Shown: positions 1 to 9,585, counted from the stretch's first letter. The stretch is DNA of 64,000 nt from Parapedobacter luteus (GCF_900168055.1 NZ_FUYS01000010.1:110390-174389), one strand, 5' to 3'. Notes: generated by a model not told the origin, from the letters alone. Numbers and translations: made by a program.

Positions 1-466
1 TTTTGGCTTCTTCATTCAAGTCAAGTGGATAAAGCCAACCGCGGCGTGCTTCATCATAAATGCCGCCTGTCCAAGCCCGAGGTGTAGGGTCTATTTCCAC
101 CTGCCTTCCGTAAACTCGCCCGTTGCCGTTTTCATTGATATGGCTGCGCGTCTGAACGCCGGAATTGGTTGTTTCCCCTTCCAGTTTTACTTCCAACTCA
201 AGGATAAAATCGCCATACTCCTGTTCTGTAATCAGGAACGAATTGGGTGTGCCCGCAGTCATTGTTCCGACGATAGCACCGTCTTCAACCGCGTAAGGGG
301 CCTCGCCTCCCACTGATCGCCATCCCTCCAACGTTTCACCGTTAAACAAGGATTGCCAGCCATCACTTGTTGCTGAGGTGGTACATGAGGCGGACACGGC
401 GCTCGCCAAAACGACGGCAAACAAACCATTTAACCGCCGGCTTTTGCCATATGATGAAGTGTTCAT
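1..466 (-). CDS. DUF1080 (3-keto-disaccharide hydrolase-like) lipoprotein, partial
   Basis: The gene runs off the left edge; about 155 N-terminal residues are visible from the ATG at 466. A signal sequence with a hydrophobic core (LNGLFAVVLASAVSASC) ends in a Cys, so it is probably an exported lipoprotein, although -3 is Ser rather than Leu/Val. The mature part carries family hallmarks: WQSLFNGETLEGWR, then GAIVGT, DFILELEVKLE and NSGVQTRS, i.e. the start of the LamG-like jelly-roll fold of DUF1080. Members act on glycosides or 3-keto-sugars in the envelope of Bacteroidetes. The substrate cannot be read from this fragment. It is divergent from the alkyltransferase-like gene. Confidence 0.85.
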   Translation of the reverse strand, partial: MNTSSYGKSRRLNGLFAVVLASAVSASCTTSATSDGWQSLFNGETLEGWRSVGGEAPYAVEDGAIVGTMTAGTPNSFLITEQEYGDFILELEVKLEGETTNSGVQTRSHINENGNGRVYGRQVEIDPTPRAWTGGIYDEARRGWLYPLDLNEEAK

Positions 467-518
467 AATGCTATTGATAAGTTAATCAAATAAATAGTTT
501 AGCTTTGTTGCTGCTGAT

Positions 519-543
519 TATAATTGATTTTTTTTCAATTATA
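519..543. repeat. Perfect inverted repeat between divergent genes
   Basis: Nine bases (TATAATTGA, 519-527) are repeated in inverse orientation at 535-543 around a 7-T spacer. The element lies between the divergent DUF1080 gene (start 466) and the atl-like gene (start 612), where no terminator is expected, so an operator or cruciform-forming AT tract is more likely. Confidence 0.6.
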
Positions 544-611
544 GCTTAAATTTTTGAGCTGCAGCACGGATGACGTTGATTTTTTTACGAAAACGATGTC
601 GTAGGCAAGGT

Positions 612-956
612 ATGGAGATAAAAGGCACGGCAAACTTTTTTGAACGGGTGTATGAAATTGTCCGGCAAATTCCGGAAGGGCGGGTGACCTCCTATGGGGC
701 CATTGCGCGTTCATTGGGCGCTGCTGGGTCTTCACGGATGGTGGGGTACGCAATGCGCGCTGCTCACCGGGCCAATCCACCCGTGCCCGCTCACCGCGTG
801 GTCAATCGCATAGGTGTCCTGAGTGGCAAAATGGCGTTTGGAAGCTCAACGTTAATGCAACAGTTGCTCGAGAACGAAGGGGTAGAGGTGGTGGATGACC
901 GAATAGTGAATTTCCGTGCGGTTTTCTGGGATCCTCAGGAAGTGATTTCCTTGTAA
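612..956 (+). CDS. Alkyltransferase-like (Atl/MGMT C-domain) protein
   Basis: A 114-residue protein matching only the DNA-binding domain of O6-alkylguanine-DNA alkyltransferase: FFERVYEIVRQIPEGRVTSYGAIA, GSSRMVGYAMRAA, then PAHRVVNRIG. The alkyl-acceptor Cys of PCHR is Ala here, so it cannot act as a suicide alkyltransferase. By analogy with Atl proteins it may bind alkylated guanine and flag it for nucleotide excision repair. I chose the ATG at 612 rather than the in-frame ATG at 570 because family similarity begins there and the preceding residues are basic and unlike the family. Its last 22 bases overlap the convergent hpt gene. Confidence 0.85.
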   Translation: MEIKGTANFFERVYEIVRQIPEGRVTSYGAIARSLGAAGSSRMVGYAMRAAHRANPPVPAHRVVNRIGVLSGKMAFGSSTLMQQLLENEGVEVVDDRIVNFRAVFWDPQEVISL

Positions 957-1474
957 ATATCGGGCAGCGTCCGCCCGAGGCCTCGGTAGTCTAGCCCATA
1001 TCCGACCACAAAAGCGTTGTCGATCTCAAATCCTACATAAGCGATATTGTCAAAAGTATGGGTCACCGCACTGGGTTTTAGCAGCAGCGTACACACCGCT
1101 ACTGAGGCAGGGTTTTGTTTGTTTACCAAATCAAGGGTATGCTTGAGGGAGTTGCCTGTATCGACAATATCCTCAACGATAACGATATCCCGGCCCTCCA
1201 GGTCGACGTCCAAGCCGATCAGTTCCGTTACTTGATCCCGCCGGGCCGAACCGTCATAGGATGAAAGTTTGACGAATGACACCTCGCAGGCGATATGGAT
1301 TTGTTTCATCAGGTCGGCCATGAACATAAAACAGCCGTTGAGCACGCCGACAAAAATCGGGTGTTGATGCTCGTATGCCACATTGAGCTGTATGCCGATA
1401 AGCCGGATCCGCTTCTTGATTTGGTTGTAGTCAATGATGCGCTCGAACTCTTTTTGATTGATGGTTACTTTCAT
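935..1474 (-). CDS. hpt: Hypoxanthine phosphoribosyltransferase
   Basis: This 179-residue cytosolic enzyme transfers phosphoribose from PRPP to hypoxanthine or guanine in purine salvage. The PRPP-binding motif IVIVEDIVDTGNSL is intact around residue 100; VGVLNGCFMFMADLM near the N-terminus and VGYGLDYRGLGRTLPDIY near the C-terminus are typical of bacterial HPRTs. Length is normal. The ATG overlaps the stop of the upstream transglycosylase gene by four bases (ATGA), so the two are translationally coupled. The 3' end overlaps the convergent atl-like gene. Confidence 0.95.
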   Translation of the reverse strand: MKVTINQKEFERIIDYNQIKKRIRLIGIQLNVAYEHQHPIFVGVLNGCFMFMADLMKQIHIACEVSFVKLSSYDGSARRDQVTELIGLDVDLEGRDIVIVEDIVDTGNSLKHTLDLVNKQNPASVAVCTLLLKPSAVTHTFDNIAYVGFEIDNAFVVGYGLDYRGLGRTLPDIYKEITS

Positions 1475-3552
1475 TGCGGGTCCTCCGGATTTTCTTCCTG
1501 TTTTTTATCCTTGCTAAATATGCGATCCAACAGGCCACGTACTTCCTCCAACTCAGCGTCAAAGTCGGTAGCAGGCATCTGAAGCTGCAAGGTGTCTACC
1601 GCCGGTCTTTCCGGACGCAGGGCTTCGCGTAAGCGCACGGTATAAAAGCCATAGCTCGTCGAGGAATCGGCAGGTGCCAAACCGCGCCTTGCCATAATAT
1701 TGCCGATATAACTGAAATACGGAGAAATATATGACTTAAGACTGCCATCATAAGCGAAGGAATATAAGCCCGTCTTAGGTCTGGGGACGATGCTCGCCAA
1801 ATAAATACTCTCCCCAAGGGAGAGCTGAGAGGGATGTTTGCCGAAGTAATACCGCGACGCTTCGCTGATGCCATAGACATTGCGCCCCCATTCAATAATA
1901 TTGAGGTAGACTTCGTACATCCGTTCTTTGCTTACTGCATGGGTGCTTTCCATCAGCCATACGATGAGTATCTCTTCCAGTTTGCGTACTATCGTTTTAT
2001 TGCGGTTGAGGAATACATTTTTGACCAGTTGCATGGAGATGGTGCTGCCGCCACGTCTAAATGCTTTTTCCTTGTAGTTTATAGCAATGGAAGACCGGAT
2101 GGCCTCCTCAACAAAGCCGTTGTGGCTAAAGAATGAAGGATCTTCCGTAGTCAGGATGGCGTTCTTGAGGTTTGGCGAAATCTCCGCAAGCGGAATAAAA
2201 TTCGGATTTTCGGGGCCTACAATAATCTCGCGCACGGGCTTTCCCTCTTCATAGGGCGTATACACAAACGTTGTGTTGATTTTCGGAATATTAGCCTTGC
2301 CCCATGCATTGACGTTAAATCCTTCTTGCTCCATTTTTGAACTAAACTGGACACTATCTGGATTGCTGGTGTCAAGAAACGCTTCCAGCTTGTATTGGAT
2401 TTTGCCGGATAGGCGTATGCCTTCTAATGATTCAAAAAGCCCATCCGGAAATGCATCAAATAGATCCTGTGCGTCCATCTCGGGAGTTACCAGCGCAATG
2501 GCGTAAGTGGTGTCTGGGAACGCCGTATAGCGGATAAACGGGTGGATTTGCAATTTCTTGACGGTTATGGTTGATTCCTTGGAAAGCTCCACTTCGCTAT
2601 CACCAACGATGATCTCGGCATCGACGTGGGCATCGGGCAGGATAACATCTTCTTGGGCGATACGCCAATGGTTGACCGTTAGGTTTTTAACCGCCCACTC
2701 ACCTTTAATATGCAAGAATTCGTTGTTGGTCCAGTACACTTCCCGCAGGCGGGTCTCGATCGTGTCAAAACTCAATTTTAAGCCGAGCTTCTGCTCGAGC
2801 AAAGGCAGTGCGATTTGCTGGCCGTTGGCGTGTACCTTTACATAAAGCTGTCGTCTGCCCGGATTGAGTTTCCCCGAAACCTGCCACGCCGCTTCGTTGT
2901 CATTGAGGAAGATGGCAGAGGTGAGACTACCATTGTCAATGTCGGCCTTTGGAATGCTGATTCGTTGTTGAATACTGTCGTCGCGATAGGTCAGCAGTAA
3001 GTTACGCAACTCCATGTCTTCAGGAATTTTATAAAGTATGTTGTTGAGCATCCGGTTGGCTGTGTTAGCCATATTAAGATTGCCCTCCTCCGTATCCCCC
3101 GTAAGTTCGGAGGTATAGGTTGCCGTGGTATCCGCTTCCCTAAAAAGGAAATCGTAATTCCCGATGCTGTCTCTTTTGACGAGTTGGATGCGGGCGTCGT
3201 GTACACGTAGACGGCCGAACCTGACGTCACCTGTGATCAAGGGAAATAATTTTACGCTTACGGCAATTGATTTCACGCCAGCCAGCTGGTCCTTGCCTTG
3301 CGGGATAGCTTTTACATCTTCAAGTGTGACGGTGGTCAGCCCAGAAAAATAGGCCCTTCCTATCGTGAGGTCGATTTGATGTTCGTCGGTTAATGTAGAT
3401 TGTATCCGAGCAATGGTAGATGCCAGTAGTGCCTCCCGCTTATGGTATGCAACCGCAAAAGCGACGATGCCACTCACGACGACGACGCCCAATATGATAC
3501 CTCCAATGACAAGCTGCCGTTTGGTTATTTTATTTAACAGTTCCCTAAACAT
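1471..3552 (-). CDS. AsmA-like/GT51 peptidoglycan transglycosylase
   Basis: A 693-residue inner-membrane protein with one N-terminal membrane segment (residues about 15-36). A long periplasmic region follows whose phrasing (VRFGRLRVHDARIQLVKRD) resembles AsmA/DUF748 proteins. From about residue 455 there is a family 51 glycosyltransferase domain that polymerises lipid II glycan strands: TEDPSFFSHNG with the catalytic Glu near 469, RRGGSTISMQLVKN, RKLEEILIVW, and EVYLNIIEWG near 550. There is no penicillin-binding transpeptidase domain, so it is a monofunctional polymerase with an unusual N-terminal extension. A TATCTTTG box upstream (minus strand) gives a leader of about 55-60 nt. It is coupled to hpt. 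Confidence 0.88.
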   Translation of the reverse strand: MFRELLNKITKRQLVIGGIILGVVVVSGIVAFAVAYHKREALLASTIARIQSTLTDEHQIDLTIGRAYFSGLTTVTLEDVKAIPQGKDQLAGVKSIAVSVKLFPLITGDVRFGRLRVHDARIQLVKRDSIGNYDFLFREADTTATYTSELTGDTEEGNLNMANTANRMLNNILYKIPEDMELRNLLLTYRDDSIQQRISIPKADIDNGSLTSAIFLNDNEAAWQVSGKLNPGRRQLYVKVHANGQQIALPLLEQKLGLKLSFDTIETRLREVYWTNNEFLHIKGEWAVKNLTVNHWRIAQEDVILPDAHVDAEIIVGDSEVELSKESTITVKKLQIHPFIRYTAFPDTTYAIALVTPEMDAQDLFDAFPDGLFESLEGIRLSGKIQYKLEAFLDTSNPDSVQFSSKMEQEGFNVNAWGKANIPKINTTFVYTPYEEGKPVREIIVGPENPNFIPLAEISPNLKNAILTTEDPSFFSHNGFVEEAIRSSIAINYKEKAFRRGGSTISMQLVKNVFLNRNKTIVRKLEEILIVWLMESTHAVSKERMYEVYLNIIEWGRNVYGISEASRYYFGKHPSQLSLGESIYLASIVPRPKTGLYSFAYDGSLKSYISPYFSYIGNIMARRGLAPADSSTSYGFYTVRLREALRPERPAVDTLQLQMPATDFDAELEEVRGLLDRIFSKDKKQEENPEDPQ

Positions 3553-3614
3553 ACAATTCGTAACAATACCGGTCTATTCTGTGTGCCTAAATACGGGATA
3601 AATATCATTAAAAA

Positions 3615-3622
3615 CAAAGATA
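3615..3622 (-). promoter_or_regulatory. -7 box for transglycosylase-hpt
   Basis: Read on the minus strand this is TATCTTTG, matching the Bacteroidetes TAnnTTTG element, about 62 bases before the ATG at 3552. I see no clear TTG at the expected -33 distance. Confidence 0.5.
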
Positions 3623-3714
3623 TGGCAAGTTTGTGTTTGGCGTTTGGCAGTTTCCTCGTATGATAATTTTCCTTTTAAGGCCGGCGGGAACGCCCAAATT
3701 TAGTTTTAAATGAC

Positions 3715-3722
3715 TATTTTTG
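3715..3722 (+). promoter_or_regulatory. -7 box for mrp
   Basis: TATTTTTG fits TAnnTTTG. It lies 35 bases before the ATG at 3758 and inside the longer reading frame that opens at 3710, which argues for the downstream start. Confidence 0.5.
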
Positions 3723-3757
3723 CTCGGTTTGTACTTGCAAACAGCGATAGAAACGAG

Positions 3758-4819
3758 ATGATTACGAAAGAACAAGTGTTGCATGCGTTGAGCCATGTAG
3801 ATGATCCGGATCTGAAGAAGGATCTGGTCACGCTGAATATGATTCGGAATGTGGAAATCACGCCGTCGAAAATTCGGTTCGATGTGGTGCTTACCACCCC
3901 GGCATGCCCATTGAAAGGGCATATCGAACATGCTTGCCGCAATGCCATCGCGCTCTTCGTGGATAAAGATATTGCCGTAGACATCAATATGACGTCCAAT
4001 GTGGTTGGCTCCAGGCACAGCCAGTTGGCCAACATCAAAAATATTATTTTGGTCGCATCTGGCAAGGGGGGGGTAGGTAAATCTACCGTCGCTGCTAATC
4101 TGGCGCTGGCCCTGCAAGCTACCGGCGCCAGCACGGGACTCCTGGATGCAGATATATACGGGCCATCGCTGCCCATCATGTTTGGGCTGGAGGGTGCGCA
4201 TCCCAAGGCTTCCAAAACAGCCGATGGCAAGACGAAGATTGAGCCCATTGAAAAATACGGCTTGAAATTACTGTCTATTGGGTTCTTTACCGATCCGAAT
4301 CAGCCCGTTCCTTGGCGCGGCCCAATGGTCAGTACGGCCGTCAAGCAGTTGTTTAATGATGCGGACTGGGGCGAGTTGGATTATCTGATAGTTGATCTTC
4401 CTCCGGGCACGGGCGACGTACATATTACCGTAGCCCAGGGTTTCCCCATCGCCGGAGCGGTGATAGTCACTACGCCGCAGCATGTTGCTTTGGCAGACGC
4501 CGTTCGTGGCATCGGCATGTTCTTGATGGATGCCATCAATATTCCGCTGCTGGGCGTTGTCGAAAACATGGCTTACTTCACGCCGGCAGAATTGCCTAAT
4601 CATAAATACTACATCTTTGGCAAAGACGGCGGTAAACGCTTGGCTGAACGATTTGAAGCGCCGTTTCTGGGCGAAATCCCGTTGGTGAAGAGCATCAGTG
4701 ACTCCGGAGACAATGGCTTGCCAGTGATGTTGGACGAAAACAGTTCAGCACGTGCCGCTTTTCTTGAAATTGCCGGCAAAGTAGCACAGCGGCTGGCGAT
4801 TGTACAAGCTGCCCGGTAA
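3758..4819 (+). CDS. mrp: Mrp/ApbC/NBP35-type Fe-S carrier P-loop ATPase
   Basis: A 353-residue cytosolic protein that binds and transfers Fe-S clusters to apoproteins. An N-terminal DUF59/MIP18 domain (residues 1-90: QVLHALSHVDDPDLKKDLV, TTPACPLK) precedes a MinD-like ATPase with the deviant Walker A GKGGVGKST (about 102-110), LLDADIYGPSLPIMFG and DYLIVDLPPGTGD. The typical C-terminal CxxC is not seen, as is common in DUF59-fused forms. The ATG at 3758 is preferred over 3710 because the DUF59 domain begins there and a promoter box lies between the two. It probably serves Fe-S enzymes such as ThiC, ThiH, LipA and MiaB encoded nearby. Confidence 0.93.
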   Translation: MITKEQVLHALSHVDDPDLKKDLVTLNMIRNVEITPSKIRFDVVLTTPACPLKGHIEHACRNAIALFVDKDIAVDINMTSNVVGSRHSQLANIKNIILVASGKGGVGKSTVAANLALALQATGASTGLLDADIYGPSLPIMFGLEGAHPKASKTADGKTKIEPIEKYGLKLLSIGFFTDPNQPVPWRGPMVSTAVKQLFNDADWGELDYLIVDLPPGTGDVHITVAQGFPIAGAVIVTTPQHVALADAVRGIGMFLMDAINIPLLGVVENMAYFTPAELPNHKYYIFGKDGGKRLAERFEAPFLGEIPLVKSISDSGDNGLPVMLDENSSARAAFLEIAGKVAQRLAIVQAAR

Positions 4820-5041
4820 CACTCTCCTTCGGTACGCTTAATAGTGTAAATGGTGTAGTTTTGTCCGCTTTTCGCCATCCTAAGGCCCCGATGCGATGTC
4901 CCGTTTGCGGCCTGACTTCAGGCAGGTCTCCATACTAATGACTTAAACCAACCTTACCCCAAATTTACATGAAACAGGATAATGGTATGAACATCAGTTG
5001 CATTTTCTTTTTAGTTTATTCGGTTAACAACCGAGCAAGCT
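4820..5041. other. Intergenic region upstream of the thiamine operon
   Basis: No convincing gene. A TAGTTTTG box occurs at 4856-4863 with nothing recognisable behind it except a 15-codon ORF from 4891 that is probably chance. A short inverted repeat (GCCTGA-ct-TCAGGC) lies just after mrp without a T tract. Around 5013-5030, TTTATTCGG is followed by the inverted repeat TCGGTT-aac-AACCGA; TTTATTCGG is the reverse complement of the core of the 5042-5085 repeat array. Confidence 0.4.
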
Positions 5042-5085
5042 CCGAACATGATCCGAATAAACACCGAATAAATATCGAATAAAAG
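5042..5085. repeat. Four-copy 11-bp tandem repeat (iteron-like)
   Basis: Four consecutive 11-base units with cores CCGAACATGAT, CCGAATAAACA, CCGAATAAATA and TCGAATAAAAG. The period is about one helical turn, so a protein bound at each unit would sit on one face of the DNA. An inverted copy of the core (TTTATTCGG) lies about 25 bases upstream. The array ends 138 bases before the TTG of the thi promoter. Its function is not known to me; a regulator-binding cluster is one possibility. Confidence 0.55.
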
Positions 5086-5222
5086 GTAAGGTATGTGTAA
5101 ATAAGAAGTAGCGAAGAAGTACAGCAGGGGTAACCTATGCAGGCGCGGCTACCGAACCCAAGCAGTGCCCAGCATGCTGTCGCGCTGACCATGAGGGACG
5201 ATATACCTGGACCGAAAAACAG

Positions 5223-5252
5223 TTGCCATTATCCAAAAAAACCTTATCTTTG
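5223..5252 (+). promoter_or_regulatory. thi operon promoter (TTG-N19-TATCTTTG)
   Basis: TTG at 5223-5225 and TATCTTTG at 5245-5252 are separated by 19 bases, the standard Bacteroidetes -33/-7 arrangement. Transcription should start near 5257-5260, immediately before the TPP aptamer, so the 5' end of the RNA takes part in the switch. Confidence 0.8.
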
Positions 5253-5258
5253 GCACCA

Positions 5259-5398
5259 ATGCTTTAGGGGTGTTTCCCGCGGTAATACGCGGGAGGCTGA
5301 GAATAACCCTCATAACCTGCTCAGGATAATGCCTGCGAAGGGAAAAGTAACGGATTCCTCACACCTTGGTGGCTTCCTAAAGCATGTTAACACATGCT
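5259..5398 (+). promoter_or_regulatory. TPP riboswitch with start-site hairpin controlling thiS-thiC operon
   Basis: Conserved thi-box parts are present in order: AGGGGTG at 5266-5272, the GGCTGAGAATAACCC core (5295-5309) and ACCTGCTCAGGATAATGCCTGC (split here: ACCTG, then GGATAATGCC) ending at GGGAAAAGT near 5348. P1 can form from CTTT (5262-5265) and AAAG (5344-5347). The expression platform is readable: AGCATGT (5381-5387) pairs with ACATGCT (5392-5398) in a hairpin ending four bases before the thiS ATG. Alternatively 5374-5385 pairs with 5259-5270 (10 Watson-Crick plus 2 G-U pairs), which opens that hairpin but destroys the thi-box. Inference: TPP binding closes the start region. Confidence 0.9.
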
Positions 5399-5402
5399 CA
5401 CT

Positions 5403-5606
5403 ATGGAAGTCATTATTAACCACCAAACAGTTGTTACAAAACCGGAGGCGCCACTTTCGGAAGTGTTGCGCACCTATGGCGTTGTACACGCCAAAGGCGT
5501 GGCTGTAGCGGTCAACGAAACCATTATCCCACAAAGCCATTGGAATACCAAACTCCTTGAACCCCGGGATCGCATCATGGTAATCAAAGCGGCCCAAGGG
5601 GGATAA
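5403..5606 (+). CDS. thiS: ThiS sulfur carrier protein
   Basis: A 67-residue ubiquitin-like protein ending in the required Gly-Gly (IKAAQGG). The C-terminus is adenylated by the ThiF-type enzyme and converted to a thiocarboxylate that donates sulfur to thiazole synthase ThiG. MEVIINHQ at the start and a hydrophobic beta-grasp pattern fit the family. I chose the ATG at 5403; an in-frame ATG at 5394 lies inside the regulatory hairpin and would add three residues. First gene of the thi operon, directly under TPP riboswitch control. Confidence 0.92.
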   Translation: MEVIINHQTVVTKPEAPLSEVLRTYGVVHAKGVAVAVNETIIPQSHWNTKLLEPRDRIMVIKAAQGG

Positions 5607-5620
5607 CCCATCCAAAATAG

Positions 5621-7495
<1,875 letters not shown>

Positions 7496-7502
7496 TGGCC
7501 GT

Positions 7503-8105
7503 ATGCAACTGCTGGTGATTACGCAAGAAGATTTCTTTCCGGGAGAAGCCGATGTGCTCAACAGCATGTTTGAAGCTGGTTTATCCGGGCTTCACCTGCG
7601 CAAGCCCCAATCGAGCCGATACGAGATGCGGGCGCTGTTGCGAAGAATCTACGCCGATTTCCATAAACGTATCGTTATCCACGGGCACATGGCGTTGTCT
7701 GCTGAATTCGGCCTGCTGGGTGTGCATCTTCCGTTGGGTGTCCTGCTTGAAAAAGGGGTGCCACCCGTTGAGGGGTTGGTGTCTTGTTCGACGCACACAC
7801 CTGCGGAGGTTTCGGCGGCTGCCCGGGTGGCCGACCGTGCGTTTATCAGTCCGGTGTTTGACAGTATTTCCAAAAAGGGCTATCCGGGCAATGCGCCGTT
7901 ACTGACTAGCCACCGGCCTCAAGGAAATACGCTGTGGGTCGCTTTGGGCGGAATTACGCCAGAACGGCTACCCGCCGTGTCGTCACATGGGTTTGGTGCT
8001 GCTGCCGCCCTGGGATATATCTGGAAGGGCGGGCAACCACTCCAACGGTTTGAGACGTACCAAGCGGCGGCTGCGACCCTGCGACCGGTATCGGCCATGA
8101 ATTGA
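7503..8105 (+). CDS. TMP synthase/TenI-family protein (ThiE paralogue)
   Basis: A 200-residue TIM-barrel protein of the ThiE/TenI superfamily: HLRKPQSSRYEMRALLRRI, IVIHGHMALSAEFGLLGVHL, VSCSTHTPAEV, FISPVFDSISKKGYPG and ALGGITPE. The Asn-Asp pair and the QLR-K pattern of true ThiE are missing, and the substrate loop has SISKKGYPG, so thiazole tautomerase (TenI-like) activity is more likely than thiamine phosphate synthesis. A proper thiE follows immediately. The ATG at 7503, eight bases after the thiC stop, is preferred; the longer frame opening at 7419 overlaps thiC and adds a basic, unrelated leader. Confidence 0.75.
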   Translation: MQLLVITQEDFFPGEADVLNSMFEAGLSGLHLRKPQSSRYEMRALLRRIYADFHKRIVIHGHMALSAEFGLLGVHLPLGVLLEKGVPPVEGLVSCSTHTPAEVSAAARVADRAFISPVFDSISKKGYPGNAPLLTSHRPQGNTLWVALGGITPERLPAVSSHGFGAAAALGYIWKGGQPLQRFETYQAAAATLRPVSAMN

Positions 8106-8114
8106 CAATGATTA

Positions 8115-8837
8115 ATGAGGAGAAACGTGAACACCATTGATAAATTGCATTACATCACGCACCCATTACCCGATTATCCTATTGCCCAGCAGGTGGAAGA
8201 CGTCTGTCGGGGCGGATGCTCGTGGGTACAGTTGCGCATGAAAGAGGCCCGTACAGAAGAGCGGTTGGCTGAGGCGCTGCGGATACTTCCGCGAATAAGA
8301 CACTACGGCGCCACGTTGATCATCAACGATGATGTCTACGCGGCAAAAGCCGCGGATGCAGACGGTGTGCATCTTGGTGCAGACGATATGCACCCATCGG
8401 AGGCACGGCATCTGCTTGGTGCCGGCAAGATAATAGGCTGCACCGCCAATACCTTGGACGATGTGCTCCGGCTTAGCCAATACGACATCGACTACATCGG
8501 GGTAGGGCCTTTCCGTTTTACATCGACAAAGGAGAAGCTAAGCCCCGTACTGGGAGGGGAAGGTATACACCGGATTGTAGCCGCTGCGCGGATCCACGGT
8601 GTCCGCATCCCGATAATAGCTATTGGCGGCATTACCCCCGAAAATATCGGCGGACTGCTAAATACGGGTATACATGGTGTAGCTGTTTCCGGAGCGATAC
8701 ACGCCGCCATGGACAAGGCAACCGCTTGCGAAGCCATTATCGCACAGCTGAACACCCATCACCCTTCACCGATTACCCACCACCCATCACTGACCACCAA
8801 TCACCAAAAAAATGAACGACATACTAAAAATAGCTGA
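8115..8837 (+). CDS. thiE: Thiamine phosphate synthase
   Basis: A 240-residue enzyme that couples HMP-PP and carboxythiazole phosphate to give thiamine phosphate. Motifs in order: [68 protein letters not shown] and GVAVSGAI. The last 30 or so residues ([18 protein letters not shown] and following) are encoded by a CCATCAC-rich low-complexity stretch, are not part of the fold, and overlap the thiG start by 26 bases. An AGGAG six bases before the GTG at 8127 makes that codon an alternative start to the ATG at 8115. Confidence 0.93.
   Translation: MRRNVNTIDKLHYITHPLPDYPIAQQVEDVCRGGCSWVQLRMKEARTEERLAEALRILPRIRHYGATLIINDDVYAAKAADADGVHLGADDMHPSEARHLLGAGKIIGCTANTLDDVLRLSQYDIDYIGVGPFRFTSTKEKLSPVLGGEGIHRIVAAARIHGVRIPIIAIGGITPENIGGLLNTGIHGVAVSGAIHAAMDKATACEAIIAQLNTHHPSPITHHPSLTTNHQKNERHTKNS
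8755..8808 (+). repeat. CCATCAC-rich low-complexity repeat inside thiE 3' end
   Basis: Short units such as CACCCATCACC and CCATCACTGACCACC are strung together and translated as His/Pro/Ser/Thr-rich residues at the ThiE C-terminus. A 15-base segment, 8784-8798, matches 14 of 15 bases of one in the waaA gene (62158-62172, opposite strand). Confidence 0.6.
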
Positions 8838-9585
8838 CAAGACATTTTCCTCCCGCTTATTTGCAGGTACAGGGAAATTCGGCGACCATCAACTGATGGA
8901 AAATGCCCTGCTGGCTTCGGAAACCGAGCTTGTGACGGTCGCACTGAAGCGCGTGGAGCACACCGGGCAGGAAGAAGATACCTTGCTGCGGCATTTAGCA
9001 CATGCACATATCCAACTACTGCCGAATACTTCAGGCGTACGTAATGCTACGGAGGCAGTATTTGTTGCGCAATTGGCGCGGGAAGCGCTGGAAACCAACT
9101 GGTTGAAACTGGAGATTCATCCAGACCCGAAATACCTCATGCCCGATCCGATTGAAACGCTGGCCGCCGCTGAGCAATTGGTTAAGCTTGGTTTTGTGGT
9201 GCTGCCGTATTGCCATGCTGATCCGGTGCTGTGCAAACGGCTGGAAGAAGTAGGCGTGGCAGCCGTCATGCCATTGGGCGCACCCATCGGCAGCAACAAA
9301 GGGCTGGCCATGCTGGATATGCTGCGCATCATCATTGATCAGGCCAACGTACCGGTGGTGATAGATGCGGGCATTGGAGCGCCCAGCCACGCCGCACAGG
9401 CGATGGAATTGGGTGCCGATGCCGTGCTGGTCAATACCGCAATGGCTACGGCGGGCGACCCGGTGCAGATAGCTGAAGCGTTCAAATGGGCGGTCCGTGC
9501 AGGGCGGCAGGCTTTTCTCGCCGGGCTGCCCGGCGAGCAATCGGTCGCTTCCGCAACAAGCCCGCTTACGGCATTTTTGGATTAG
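8812..9585 (+). CDS. thiG: Thiazole synthase
   Basis: A 257-residue TIM-barrel enzyme that makes the thiamine thiazole from DXP, dehydroglycine (from ThiH) and ThiS thiocarboxylate. Motifs: [23 protein letters not shown] with the Schiff-base Lys, [45 protein letters not shown], and [28 protein letters not shown]. Length is normal. Its ATG lies within the thiE tail, so translation is probably coupled. The next gene, thiH, starts five bases after the stop. Confidence 0.97.
   Translation: MNDILKIADKTFSSRLFAGTGKFGDHQLMENALLASETELVTVALKRVEHTGQEEDTLLRHLAHAHIQLLPNTSGVRNATEAVFVAQLAREALETNWLKLEIHPDPKYLMPDPIETLAAAEQLVKLGFVVLPYCHADPVLCKRLEEVGVAAVMPLGAPIGSNKGLAMLDMLRIIIDQANVPVVIDAGIGAPSHAAQAMELGADAVLVNTAMATAGDPVQIAEAFKWAVRAGRQAFLAGLPGEQSVASATSPLTAFLD

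Noticed and set aside
3710..3757. Longer N-terminus for mrp
   Set aside because: It would place the promoter box inside the gene and adds residues without family similarity.
4891..4938. 15-codon ORF starting MRCPVCGL in the mrp-thi gap
   Set aside because: Resembles the start of a zinc ribbon but has a single CxxC, no second pair and ends at once; chance is likelier.
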